NCBI RefSeq assembly: GCF_009905725.1 | Contig: NZ_JAAAKV010000015.1 | Location: 1-64,000 of the forward strand | DNA from: Emticicia sp. CRIBPO | GTDB taxonomy: Bacteria; Bacteroidota; Bacteroidia; Cytophagales; Spirosomataceae | Direction of reading: 5' to 3' | DNA: 64,000 nucleotides | Shown here: positions 48,185 to 58,200 of the stretch, in pieces | How the letters are laid out: each line of letters starts with the position of its first letter | Numbering within the stretch: the stretch's first letter is position 1 | Position numbers and translations under genes: made by a program | Notes under the pieces: generated by a model | Database searches by the model: none | Seen by the model: only the letters and a program-made list of their open reading frames with translations | Told to the model about the DNA's origin: nothing

Positions 48185-49870
48185 TTATTTGTCGGTAACG
48201 CATCCCTCTTCCGCACCGGACACGTTTTTAAAGTATTTCCTCAAGACACCTTTTTCGATGAAAGGAGGCACAAGCGGCACCCATGTTTTTCTTCTTTCTG
48301 CCAGCACCTCGTCGGTAACGTGGACAGTCAGTTCGCGGGTTTCAGCATCTATCGTAATCAAATCCCCATCTTCAACCAGGGCAATATTTCCACCTTCAAA
48401 GGCCTCCGGAGCAATGTGTCCTACCACAAATCCGTGCGTTCCACCGGAGAAACGGCCGTCGGTAATCAAAGCCACCTTATCTCCAAGGCCGGCACCCATC
48501 ACCGCGGAAGTCGGTTTAAGCATTTCGGGCATACCCGGTCCGCCTTTAGGACCTTCATATCTGATGACGATTACCTGCCCTGCTTTGATTTCGCCTTTAG
48601 CCAGGGCTTCCAGCATTTCTTCTTCTTTATTACATACCTTGGCAACGCCTTCGAACTTAAGACCTTCTTTTCCTGTAATTTTAGCGACTCCACCTCTTGT
48701 AGCCAGGTTACCATACAGCAACTGGATATGTCCTGACGGTTTGATCGGGTCTTCGAGTCTTCTTACGATGCTTTGTGATTCAAAATCAAGATCAGGCACC
48801 TCTTCAAGGTTTTCGGCAATGGTTTTACCGGTAATCGTCATACAATCACCATGGATCAGACCATTTTTATAAAGATATTTCATGACCGCAGGCACACCAC
48901 CTACAGACAGCATGTCTTCCATATAATATTTTCCTGAAGGTTTCAGATCGGCAATGAATGGTGTACGGTCTGAAATAGCCTGTATATCTGCATAAGTAAG
49001 TTCAAGTCCTGCCGAATGAGCAATAGCTATATAGTGAAGCACCGCGTTGGTCGATCCGCCCAGAGCCATTACGACGGTCAGGGCATTTTCCAATGACTTC
49101 TTCGTTACCACATCTCTCGGAAGAATCTGTTTTTCCAGGATATTTTTCATGGCTGCACCGATGGCTATACATTCTGCCTGCTTGCCTTCGTGTGTGGCCG
49201 GGTAGGTAGAGCTGTTAGCCAGACTCAGCCCCAAAGCCTCGATAGAAGAAGCCATCGTATTGGCCGTGTACATGCCACCGCAAGCCCCTTGTCCCGGAAT
49301 TGAGTTTTGTATTACTCCTTTATAATCCTCATCACTGATGTTGCCGGCAAGCTTTTGTCCGTAAGCCTCAAAAGCCGAAACGATGTCCAGTTTTTTACCT
49401 TTCCACGATCCTGACTTCACTGTTCCTCCGTACACCATAATCCCCGGCCTGTTAACACGGCACATGGCCATTACTGCACCCGGCATGTTTTTGTCACATC
49501 CTACCACAGTGATCACACCGTCATACCATTGTGCAGAAACCACGTTTTCGATTGAATCGGCGATGATATCACGGCTAGGAAGAGAATAACTCATCCCATC
49601 GTTACCGTTGGTCATCCCGTCAGACACACCGATGGTGTGAAAAATCAATCCGACCATGTCATTGGCCTGGATGCCTTTTTTCACGTGAACAGAAAGTCCG
49701 TTCAGGTGGATATTACATGGGTTTCCTTCGTAACCTGTGCTGGCGATACCAATCTGTGGCTTTGCCATATCCTCTTCCTTCATACCGATGGCATAAAGCA
49801 TGGCCTGAGCGGCCGGGTTACTTACTTCTTGTGTCAGGGTTCTGCTGTACTTGTTAAGTTCTTGACTCAT
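48185..49870 (-). CDS. ilvD: Dihydroxy-acid dehydratase
   Basis: Fe-S enzyme of 561 residues. Cluster Cys in [21 protein letters not shown] (about 130) and [15 protein letters not shown] (about 200); final [20 protein letters not shown]. First gene of the ilvDBNC transcript. Confidence 0.95.
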   Translation of the reverse strand: MSQELNKYSRTLTQEVSNPAAQAMLYAIGMKEEDMAKPQIGIASTGYEGNPCNIHLNGLSVHVKKGIQANDMVGLIFHTIGVSDGMTNGNDGMSYSLPSRDIIADSIENVVSAQWYDGVITVVGCDKNMPGAVMAMCRVNRPGIMVYGGTVKSGSWKGKKLDIVSAFEAYGQKLAGNISDEDYKGVIQNSIPGQGACGGMYTANTMASSIEALGLSLANSSTYPATHEGKQAECIAIGAAMKNILEKQILPRDVVTKKSLENALTVVMALGGSTNAVLHYIAIAHSAGLELTYADIQAISDRTPFIADLKPSGKYYMEDMLSVGGVPAVMKYLYKNGLIHGDCMTITGKTIAENLEEVPDLDFESQSIVRRLEDPIKPSGHIQLLYGNLATRGGVAKITGKEGLKFEGVAKVCNKEEEMLEALAKGEIKAGQVIVIRYEGPKGGPGMPEMLKPTSAVMGAGLGDKVALITDGRFSGGTHGFVVGHIAPEAFEGGNIALVEDGDLITIDAETRELTVHVTDEVLAERRKTWVPLVPPFIEKGVLRKYFKNVSGAEEGCVTDK

Positions 49871-50223
49871 TATATTGATAAAATTAATACTTCTCTAAGT
49901 GCCAGACATCTTATAAAAAGAGTGTTTCTAAATGTTGGCAGAAATTCTTCATTGGCGAAAATTCGCTATTTTGATAAAAACTACTTCACAAATGAAAAAA
50001 TTATTATTTTTATTTCCAACAAAAAAATAAAGAAATTACTGAGCTTATTAAAAAACATTAATAAATCAAGATTTTCGAATGCAAAAATTATATTATTCCA
50101 AGAAGGCTTCCTTCTTTTTAAAAACTTTTATATATTCGTTTGACCATTTATTCAAGGCTTTAAGGAAATTCCTACTTTTAATAATTTTGTACTTTATCAA
50201 TTCAAACCTAATCTGTCTTTAAA
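49871..50223. other. AT-rich leader region upstream of ilvD
   Basis: Divergent intergenic region. Holds a 7-bp hairpin aagaagg-ctt-ccttctt (50100-50116), a TAATTTTG -7-like element at 50182-50189 toward the M19 gene, and a possible 25-codon minus-strand ORF (49981-50058) with a run of Ile codons and pairs of Leu. No attenuator terminator was found, so a leader peptide is not claimed. Confidence 0.4.
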
Positions 50224-51447
50224 ATGATCCGATTACTCTTTGCAGCGTTTTTACTCACTTCATGTGCCTCCTCAAAAATCAAAAGCTCTGTTTCTGACGA
50301 TGCTCAGAAAGAACTGGCCAATCGACTTGCCCAGAAATACATCATTGCTGATGGCCATGTCGATCTGCCCTACCGTCTGAAAGTGAAGAATTTTCAACTC
50401 GAAAAACAATATGTGGGTATTCCTGTAAAATCAGCTGAAGGCGATTTTGATTTCGAAAGGGCCAAAAAAGGCGGACTGAAAGCTCCATTCATGTCCATTT
50501 ATATTCCGGCATCTTACGAACCTGCGGGAGCCCAGCTTCTGGCCGACTCACTGATTACGATGGTGAAGTGGATTGCCGATCAGAACAAAACCTATTATGA
50601 AGTGGCCACCACGCCTGCAGATGTCATCAGGATTGCCGGTCAGGGCAAAATAGCCCTGCCGATGGGTATGGAAAACGGCTCTCCTATTGCCACGCTTGCC
50701 GATGTAAAAGGCTATCGCCAAAAAGGCATCAGCTACATTACACTGACACATTCCAAAGACAATAAAATCTGCGACTCTTCGTATGACACTACCAAAACCT
50801 GGAAAGGACTGAGCCCTTACGGCCGTGAGGTGGTGAAAGAAATGGCTAAAGAAGGCATCCTGATAGATGTATCCCATATTTCAGACAATTCGTTTTACCA
50901 GGTGATTGAAATTTCCCCGGTACCGGTGATAGCCTCTCATTCTTCGGCGAGGAAATTCACTCCCGGCTTTGAAAGAAACATGTCTGATGACATGATTAAG
51001 GTTATGGGTAAGAACAATGGCGTGATCATGGTCAACTTCGGTTCTACTTTTGTAGACGGGGAAGTAGCTAAAAAGAGAACAGAAAATCAAAAGAAACTGG
51101 GAGAAGTACTTAAAGCAAAAGGCCTTACTTTCAGAGACGACGCAGCCAAAGCTGTTATAGATGAATTTATGAAAGCCAATCCGAATGCTTTTGCCGATGT
51201 GGAGCAGGTGGCTGATCACGTGGACCATATTGTCAAACTGGCCGGCATTAACCATGTTGGTTTCGGCTCTGATTTTGACGGAGTGGGCGACTCCCTTCCC
51301 ACAGGTCTTAAAGATGTGGCAGATTATCCCAATTTGCTGTATGTACTGATCAAAAGAGGATATTCCCCTGCTGACATCGAAAAAATCTGCTCCGGAAATA
51401 TCTTCAGAGTATGGAATGCAGCCCTTGACTATGCCGCAAAAAATTAA
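50224..51447 (+). CDS. Membrane dipeptidase-like M19 lipoprotein
   Basis: Secreted lipoprotein of 407 residues (lipobox TSC near 14). Zn ligands: DGHVDLP (His-Asp), Glu in GMENGSPI, DVSHISD, ASHSSARKF and Asp in FGSDFDGVG. Hydrolyses dipeptides with D-residues or related substrates outside the cytoplasm. A TAATTTTG -7 element is upstream. Confidence 0.9.
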   Translation: MIRLLFAAFLLTSCASSKIKSSVSDDAQKELANRLAQKYIIADGHVDLPYRLKVKNFQLEKQYVGIPVKSAEGDFDFERAKKGGLKAPFMSIYIPASYEPAGAQLLADSLITMVKWIADQNKTYYEVATTPADVIRIAGQGKIALPMGMENGSPIATLADVKGYRQKGISYITLTHSKDNKICDSSYDTTKTWKGLSPYGREVVKEMAKEGILIDVSHISDNSFYQVIEISPVPVIASHSSARKFTPGFERNMSDDMIKVMGKNNGVIMVNFGSTFVDGEVAKKRTENQKKLGEVLKAKGLTFRDDAAKAVIDEFMKANPNAFADVEQVADHVDHIVKLAGINHVGFGSDFDGVGDSLPTGLKDVADYPNLLYVLIKRGYSPADIEKICSGNIFRVWNAALDYAAKN

Positions 51448-51484
51448 TGGTGCCTCTCCCACAGGGAAAGACACCATTACAGAT

Positions 51485-51520
51485 AACCGGGGAAATTAAC
51501 TTTCCCGGTTTTTTATTTTT
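51485..51520 (+). terminator. Terminator of the M19 gene
   Basis: Stem aaccgggg-aaa / ttt-cccggtt with one bulged G and a T-rich tail, overlapping the 3' end of the convergent fabI gene. Confidence 0.75.
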
Positions 51521-52334
51521 TTAACTCTCCCATTTTCTCCAGCAAATCTGTGGAAATCCCGGTATTGGAATAACCACCATCGTGGAAAAGGTTCTGCATC
51601 GTAACCATCCTGGTCAGATCAGAGAACAGGGTGATGATATAATCAGCACATTGGTCTGCAGAGGCATTACCCAAAGGAGAAATAATATCAGCAAAGTCAT
51701 AGAAAGACTCAAAACCTCCGATACCTGTACCGGCCGTGGTTTTGGTTGGCGACTGTGAAATGGTATTCACCCTTACATTCTTAGCCTTTCCGTAACGATA
51801 GCCATAACCTCTGGCGATCGACTCAAGAACAGCTTTGGCATCAGCCATATCCGTATAAAACGGGAAAGTACGCTGAGCAGCAATATAAGAAAGACCCACT
51901 ACAGATCCCCACTCATTGATGGCATCCAGCTTTTCAGCTACCTGCATAAACTTATGGAATGAAAGTGCAGAAACGTCAATGCTTTTCAAAAACCAATCAT
52001 AGTTAAGATCACCGTATTCTTTACCTTTTCTGATGTTTGGAGACATCCCGATAGAGTGAAGGACAAAATCCACTTTCCCTCCCAGGTGTTCCATGGATTG
52101 GGTATAAAGATTCTGAAGATCTTCTACAGAAGTAGCGTCTGCTGCGATGATTTTAGCATCACAAATTTCCGCCAGTTTATTGATTTCGCCCATACGCATT
52201 GCGATCGGGGCATTGGTCAGTACAAATGAAGCACCTTCTTCTTTTGCTTTCAGAGCAACTTTCCAGGCGATTGATTTTTCATCTAAAGCACCTGAAATAA
52301 TTCCTTTTTTACCTTTTAATAATCCGTAAGCCAT
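51513..52334 (-). CDS. fabI: Enoyl-ACP reductase (NADH)
   Basis: Short-chain dehydrogenase type reductase of 273 residues in fatty-acid elongation. Start MAYGLLKGKKGIISGALDE; catalytic Tyr and Lys in FYTDMADAKAV (Tyr-x6-Lys) and SQSPTKTTAGTGI. Cytosolic. A TAATTTTG -7 element lies at 52377-52384 (minus). Confidence 0.93.
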   Translation of the reverse strand: MAYGLLKGKKGIISGALDEKSIAWKVALKAKEEGASFVLTNAPIAMRMGEINKLAEICDAKIIAADATSVEDLQNLYTQSMEHLGGKVDFVLHSIGMSPNIRKGKEYGDLNYDWFLKSIDVSALSFHKFMQVAEKLDAINEWGSVVGLSYIAAQRTFPFYTDMADAKAVLESIARGYGYRYGKAKNVRVNTISQSPTKTTAGTGIGGFESFYDFADIISPLGNASADQCADYIITLFSDLTRMVTMQNLFHDGGYSNTGISTDLLEKMGELKK

Positions 52335-52647
52335 TCAGTTTAAGGTAGTTTGGTTTAATTAATAAATATTTCGCTACAAAATTATGATTTTTAGGTTAAT
52401 TGATACTATCAATCATGAATTAAAAAAATCAGGTCTCCTCTTTCTGCTAATATAAAAAGGCTTCATTTTTTACACCGCTGTCCGGCAGAAAACATGACAG
52501 CACAGTATATTACTTGTACGTATGGTAAGCACCTTGAGGTGTTTTTAGATCAAATTACACTTAAATCACAAAAAATATTACTTATCTTTGGTCATTATTA
52601 CCATGAAGACCGGATTTAAATTCTCTCATTAGTAAACCTTAAAAGAA
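52335..52647. other. Divergent fabI/galM control region
   Basis: Contains TAATTTTG (minus, 52377-52384) for fabI, the inverted repeat attgata-c-tatcaat (52399-52413) near the expected -33 region of fabI, and TATCTTTG (52583-52590) for galM. The inverted repeat could be an operator. Confidence 0.45.
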
Positions 52648-53808
52648 ATGACTTTTTATTCAACATTTTTAACTACTGCCTTGATAGTTGCAGGATCTAT
52701 GGCATGTACAAACACTGAAAGCAAAGAAGAAAACACTGAAATGAGTACAAAATTTATCGAAGTCGCAGATTACGGCGTTTTGCCTGACAGTTCAAAAGCC
52801 CAGCTTTTCACCCTTAAAAACGCTCAGGGGATGACTGTTAAAATCACTAATTACGGAGGTATTATCACCTCATTGACTGCTCCTGATAAGGATGGGAAAT
52901 ACGGAGAAGTAACTCTTGGATGCAACACCCTGGAGGATTACTTAAAAGGTACTCCGTTTTTCGGAGCCCTGGTAGGCAGGTACGGCAACCGTATCGCCAA
53001 CGGCGAATTCACTTTGGAAGGTAAAAAGTATACCCTTGAAAAAAACAACGGGGTAAACGCCCTGCATGGTGGCAAAAAAGGTTTTGATAAGGTATTATGG
53101 ACTGCTGTTCCGGTTGACGGAGAAGAGCCTCAGCTTAAATTGTCCTATACCTCAAAAGACATGGAAGAAGGATATCCGGGAAATCTTAAGGTACAGGTAA
53201 CTTACACGCTGCAAAAGGACAATTCTCTTAAAATAGATTATTCGGCTACAACAGATAAAACAACGGTGGTTAATTTAACCAACCATACTTATTTCAACCT
53301 GGCCGGAGACGACAGCAGGGATGTACTGGATCATGAAGTGACTTTGAAGGCAGATAAATTTACGCCTGTTAATTCTTCGCTTATCCCTACAGGTGAACTT
53401 AAAGATGTGAAAGGAACTCCTTTTGACTTTACGACTGCTCACAAAATCGGAGAACGCATCAATGATGAAAGTGATGATCAGATCAAAGCCGGCGGCGGGT
53501 ATGACCACTGCTGGGTCCTGAACGAGTCATCTACCCCGTTAAAAACATTCGCTACGGTAACTGAAGCCACCAGTGGCAGAGTGATGGAAGTGTCTACTAC
53601 AGAGCCTGGGGTTCAGTTTTATACCGGCAATTTCTTAAACGGCAGTGTGATTGGCAGAAATGGCAAACCTTATACCAAAAGATCAGGATTTTGCCTGGAA
53701 ACCCAACATTTCCCTGATTCTCCGAATCAGCCGAAATTCCCAAGTACTACTCTAAAACCCAATGAAGTATATAAAACCACCACTATTTACAAGTTCTCTG
53801 TAAAGTAG
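52648..53808 (+). CDS. galM: Aldose 1-epimerase (galactose mutarotase), lipoprotein
   Basis: Predicted lipoprotein of 386 residues: signal peptide to AGSMAC. The mutarotase fold has NLTNHTYFNLAG (catalytic His) and GFCLETQHFPDSPNQP (catalytic Glu). Extracytoplasmic mutarotation of released sugars. Fits the glycan theme of the window. Confidence 0.92.
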   Translation: MTFYSTFLTTALIVAGSMACTNTESKEENTEMSTKFIEVADYGVLPDSSKAQLFTLKNAQGMTVKITNYGGIITSLTAPDKDGKYGEVTLGCNTLEDYLKGTPFFGALVGRYGNRIANGEFTLEGKKYTLEKNNGVNALHGGKKGFDKVLWTAVPVDGEEPQLKLSYTSKDMEEGYPGNLKVQVTYTLQKDNSLKIDYSATTDKTTVVNLTNHTYFNLAGDDSRDVLDHEVTLKADKFTPVNSSLIPTGELKDVKGTPFDFTTAHKIGERINDESDDQIKAGGGYDHCWVLNESSTPLKTFATVTEATSGRVMEVSTTEPGVQFYTGNFLNGSVIGRNGKPYTKRSGFCLETQHFPDSPNQPKFPSTTLKPNEVYKTTTIYKFSVK

Positions 53809-53833
53809 GAAAGTACAGTTTCTTTTCTATCTG

Positions 53834-53866
53834 AAAGCCCGTAAGTCATTGCGGGCTTTTTTTATC
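53834..53866 (+). terminator. galM terminator
   Basis: Stem aaagcccg / cgggcttt and T run, about 25 nt after the galM stop. Confidence 0.85.
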
Positions 53867-53906
53867 TTTAAAATCAAAGCATTACTTTTGCCAAAAAAAA
53901 ACCAAC

Positions 53907-54764
53907 ATGCTCATTGGAATACTCACGTGTGACAGACTCCCGCAACTTAACCCCGCTGATCAGATACTCATACCCCTTCTGCTGGAAAAAGGAATAAAAG
54001 CAGAACCTGTCATCTGGAATGATAAAAATGTAAACTGGCAATCATTCGACTACCTGGTCGTCAGGAACATATGGGATTATTACCTTGAAGAAGAGGCATT
54101 TGAAGAGTGGCTGAGCCTGATGGAAGAACTGAGTATTCCTGTCCTTAATCCCATTCCGGTTATCAGGCAGAATAAGCATAAATTTTATCTGAAGGAATTC
54201 CGGAAAAACGGGATAAAAATCATCCCCACTTTATTTTCCGTTCAGGATTTTCCGGCATCCATAGAAGACATTAAGACACAGGGATGGAACAAAATAGTCA
54301 TAAAACCGGCAGTTTCTGCCGGATCACATCTGACCAATATTTTTGAAGCGGATAAGCTTAATGCTAAAGTTTTAGAAGAGGTAGTTTCGGGAAATGACTG
54401 GTTGATACAGCCTTTTTTAGAAGAAATCAGTACAAACGGAGAAATCTCTATGATTTTCTTCAACGGTCGGTTTTCACATGCGATACTCAAAAAGCCCAAA
54501 GACGGGGATTTCAGAGTACAAAGTCAATATGGCGGTCAGTATCAGCTATTTCAGCCTGATGAAAATCTCATTGCCACGGGTCAGAAAGTGATCAGCCAGA
54601 TCAAAGAGCCGCTGCTTTATGGACGCGTAGACGGTCTGATGATCAACGGAGAATTCAATCTGATGGAACTTGAGTTAATAGAGCCTGATCTGTATTTTCA
54701 ATATGATGAAAAAATAGCTCCGCGTTTTATAGAAGAAATACTCCGGAGAATCTCCGGAGTTTGA
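53907..54764 (+). CDS. ATP-grasp family protein (RimK/glutathione synthetase-like), unknown substrate
   Basis: Cytosolic protein of 285 residues with an ATP-grasp fold: KIVIKPAVSAGSHLTNIF near 130 (Lys, Gly-rich loop) and LMINGEFNLMELELIEPDLYF near 247 with the Mg-binding Glu/Glu-x-Asn type residues. Similar to proteins of the prokaryotic glutathione-synthetase or DcsG type that make amide bonds. Ligase substrates are unknown. Between galM (terminated) and a minus-strand gene. Confidence 0.75.
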   Translation: MLIGILTCDRLPQLNPADQILIPLLLEKGIKAEPVIWNDKNVNWQSFDYLVVRNIWDYYLEEEAFEEWLSLMEELSIPVLNPIPVIRQNKHKFYLKEFRKNGIKIIPTLFSVQDFPASIEDIKTQGWNKIVIKPAVSAGSHLTNIFEADKLNAKVLEEVVSGNDWLIQPFLEEISTNGEISMIFFNGRFSHAILKKPKDGDFRVQSQYGGQYQLFQPDENLIATGQKVISQIKEPLLYGRVDGLMINGEFNLMELELIEPDLYFQYDEKIAPRFIEEILRRISGV

Positions 54765-54773
54765 CTTAATCAA

Positions 54774-55115
54774 TTAGCCCCTAACAAGAAAAATAACAAT
54801 AAAAAGTGCCATTAAAAAACCAAGCATCAGTCTGAAGTCTTCATAGTTAATAAAAGCAAAAGCGTAAGCAACAATGGTAATCAAACCCAGGAAAACCCCC
54901 GTAATCCTGTTGTACCCCGCTTCAATCTTTATATTCTGAAAGACATGCAAACTCATCAAAAATCCTACGAAACCCGATCCTGCCACCCACAGCAGGCCGG
55001 TTTCATGCTCTTTGGCCGTAAACAAAACTAATATCTGAATAACTGTCAGTATCATCATCAGTTGTGACAAAACACTGAGTACATTGGCCTGATCTTTCTT
55101 TAAAATACTATTCAT
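54774..55115 (-). CDS. Small membrane protein of unknown function
   Basis: Membrane protein of 113 residues with four hydrophobic segments (about 13-34, 41-61, 68-86, 91-110). No family recognised. It ends 9 nt from the end of the ATP-grasp gene on the other strand. Confidence 0.6.
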   Translation of the reverse strand: MNSILKKDQANVLSVLSQLMMILTVIQILVLFTAKEHETGLLWVAGSGFVGFLMSLHVFQNIKIEAGYNRITGVFLGLITIVAYAFAFINYEDFRLMLGFLMALFIVIFLVRG

Positions 55116-55202
55116 TATACTATTTGTTTAATAGCACCAAGCTATAGTATAATACTGAAGAGAAGCTTAATTAAAAATAAAAAAATATTAAAATAGTGCA
55201 AT

Positions 55203-55237
55203 AAAAAAAAGAGACTGCCCGGAACCGGACAGCCTCT
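55203..55237 (-). terminator. Terminator of the large secreted esterase gene
   Basis: On the minus strand a 13-bp stem with two G-U pairs (agaggctgtccgg / ccgggcagtctct) and a T8 run, about 17 nt after the stop. Confidence 0.85.
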
Positions 55238-55253
55238 CCGAAAAAATAACCTA

Positions 55254-58200
55254 TTAATTGACCTTCACTACCTTCACAGTTTCTGTTTTTTGAACAGACC
55301 TAAGATTCAGATAATAAATACCCGCAGGATTATTCTTCAAGTCAAATTCGGTCTGGTTTGACCCGGCTTTTGACTCTACTTGTTTAGTAAGTATTGTTTT
55401 CCCAAGATTATCCGTAAAACTGAAAAATACTGTCGCTTGTCCGGTCAGGTGATACTTTACTTTTATAATACCATCAGTCGGATTAGGAGAAACAACGGTT
55501 TTGGTTGAGCCTTCATCCACATTACTCGCCACATATTCAGCTGAAATCCTTCCGTTAGGACAGGTCACAGACTGCATATACCATTTATTCCCACCCCAGC
55601 TTGCGTCACTTTTCAATTTCAGGTCTTTGGTATTAGGATCAGCGTCTCCACCATCCCATGCACCATTTCCTCCTCCTATAAACAAACCAGCATTGAGGCT
55701 GCTTTTGATGAAGTGATAAGATTGACCGGAAGCTTGCTCAAACTGCCACTTCTGACTTCCTGCTCCGGTGTAAGAAGCGACATTGACGATAGCATCAAAA
55801 CTCGCAGAGCCACCTTCTATAGTAATGGCTGTATTTTCATTCGTTACAGAAACCAGTTTTGAATAAGCTCCGTCCTCTATTTTTTTCCAGATGCTGTTGT
55901 TCGTATTGTCCCCATTGCTGGGAATATTCAATACGCTTCCGGATAAAGTGATTGGTCTGAAATCATTGGACGAATGATATCCGGCAATATAAAAACGATA
56001 GCAAGGGGATGGGTTGCAGGTAGTAACCGTTATCGCGTTAGATGGGCTGCTTTGTGTACATCCCGAAAGAGTACATGTGGCCGTATAGCTGCCGGCTGCA
56101 CTCACGGTTGTTCCGGTTCCAGTACCTCCGTTAGACCAGTTAATAGTACCTCCTGAGCATCCTGAAGTTGATAACGAAACCAGGCCTCCCCCGCACAGAC
56201 TTGTGGAACCATTGGCTGTAATGGTCAACGTCGGACTTGAACAGGTTGTAGGACATGTCACTGATTGCATATACCATTTATTACCTCCCCAACTCGCATC
56301 ACTTTTCAATTTCAGGTCTTTAGAGTTAGGGTCGGTGTCTCCGCCATCCCATGACCCGTTTCCGCCACCGATAAACAAGCCGGTATTTAAACTGCTTTTA
56401 ATAAAATAATAAGGCTGGCCTGAAGACTGTTCAATCGACCATTTCTGGCTCCCTGCCCCGGTATAAGCAGCCACATTGACAACAGCCTCAAAACTGGCCG
56501 ACCCGCTTTCTATCGTGATAGCAGTATTCTCATTGGTCACTGAAACCAGTTTTGAATAGGCTCCGTCCTGTACTTTTTTCCAGATGCTGTTGTTGCTGTT
56601 ATCGCCATTGCTCGGCAGATTCAATATGCTGCCCGACAAAGTAATCGGTCTGAAATCATTGGAAGAATGGAATCCGGCAATGTAGAAGCGGTAACAGGAT
56701 GATAATGGCTCACAGGTGGTGACTGTTACCCCTATCGAATTCGATTGACATCCCTGACTTGAACACTTGGCAGAATAGTTTCCTGCTGTACTGACAACAA
56801 TCGAATTTGCCGTTGTCCCGTTAGACCAAATTGGAGTGGTGCCGGAACAGCCGGAAGCCGTCAAAGTAACCGAAGAGCCTGCACAAAGGCTTGTCGTTCC
56901 GTTTGCAGTGATCGTTGGCGTAGGGCTAGAGCAACCGACTCCTGTGTAAAAAAAGGATATGGAATCAAATCCGTTACAAGTGGTCGATCCGGCCGGAGTA
57001 TTTTTAGTCACACACGTTTCAAATGTGTAGGTGCCCGTAGGAATCCCTGATGGAATAGAAAACGGAACATTGGCAGAGGTCGGTGATACATTCCCTGAAG
57101 CAACCACTGCACCTGAAGCGTTCTTCATCTTCCAGTCAATCCCGTAAGCATCACAGGCACTAAAACCAAATGTACCTGATTGACCTGTAATGGATACGCT
57201 CAATAAATCAAACCCACAACTACATGCCGGAGCAGAAGGATTACATCCGGCAGCATTACATCCTAAAGACACATCAACTGTCTGATTATTTTGGATGGGG
57301 TTTGAACTTTGGAAAAAAGTTTGCCCACCATATGGTGTAGTTAAAGCTGTAAGCCATTTCGATTTAAACTGCGATTGACCGGAAGGAGTTAAGTGCACTC
57401 CATCTACTGCAACGCGGTCACTACCAACAACATCGTCTGTAGATGGTCCGGGGTACATATATTTCGTCCCGTCTCCAACTGTAGCACTCCAATCTCCAAA
57501 TGCCGTTTTCCCATCTCCTATGACTCTTTGCTGAGCATCTAAGATAATAGTACTTGCGGATCCTGAGCCATATCTGCTTGCTTTTGATATAACCCAGGCA
57601 AGTTCATGACAATCAGTGCAAGAGCTTTGTCCGCTACCAGATTTATCACTTGCATCTATCCGGCTTTTTATTGTAAGCCATCTCAGGTACGCGGCATATG
57701 TATTAGCATTCATACCTCCCTGGGCATCCTTTTCTCCTTGATGCCAGAGAACTCCTCTTAGCCCCACTTGTTTTCTGACTTTAGTAAGAACATTTTTTAA
57801 ATTATTGTATGGAAATCCATTTGGATAACCTCCAAATGTCTGACTATCTCTACTGCTCCACCACGCCTCTACACTTGTTCCACTAAAAGCGGTTTGGTAA
57901 AATGCCACAGGTACTTGCTGGTTTATGGCTAAATCTTCACCTAATTTTCCCCAATAATAAGCAAACGCAAAGTCACTTGTCCCTGAACCAGAAGTTCCCG
58001 GATCGTTGCCGTTATCAAATCCTTCCAACTGACTTGTACCGGAAATTAAATTTGTGCTTTTTTCATTTTTAAATTTAACAAATGTGGAGTTATATGACAA
58101 TGCCTGATTCCCATTTTTAGCATACCCTGCTGCATTCGACTGTCCTGCTATAGCAAGTACCTCACCAACTCCAAAATTGATTTCTGGGCTTTCAGTTGCA

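Noticed and set aside
48155-48872. Two plus-strand ORFs over ilvD
   Set aside because: Shadow frames of the strongly recognisable ilvD.
49637-50143. 168-codon plus-strand ORF
   Set aside because: Antisense to the 5' part of ilvD and then into AT-rich intergenic DNA; no motif.
50881-51477. 198-codon minus-strand ORF
   Set aside because: Antisense to the M19 dipeptidase, which has all its metal-ligand motifs.
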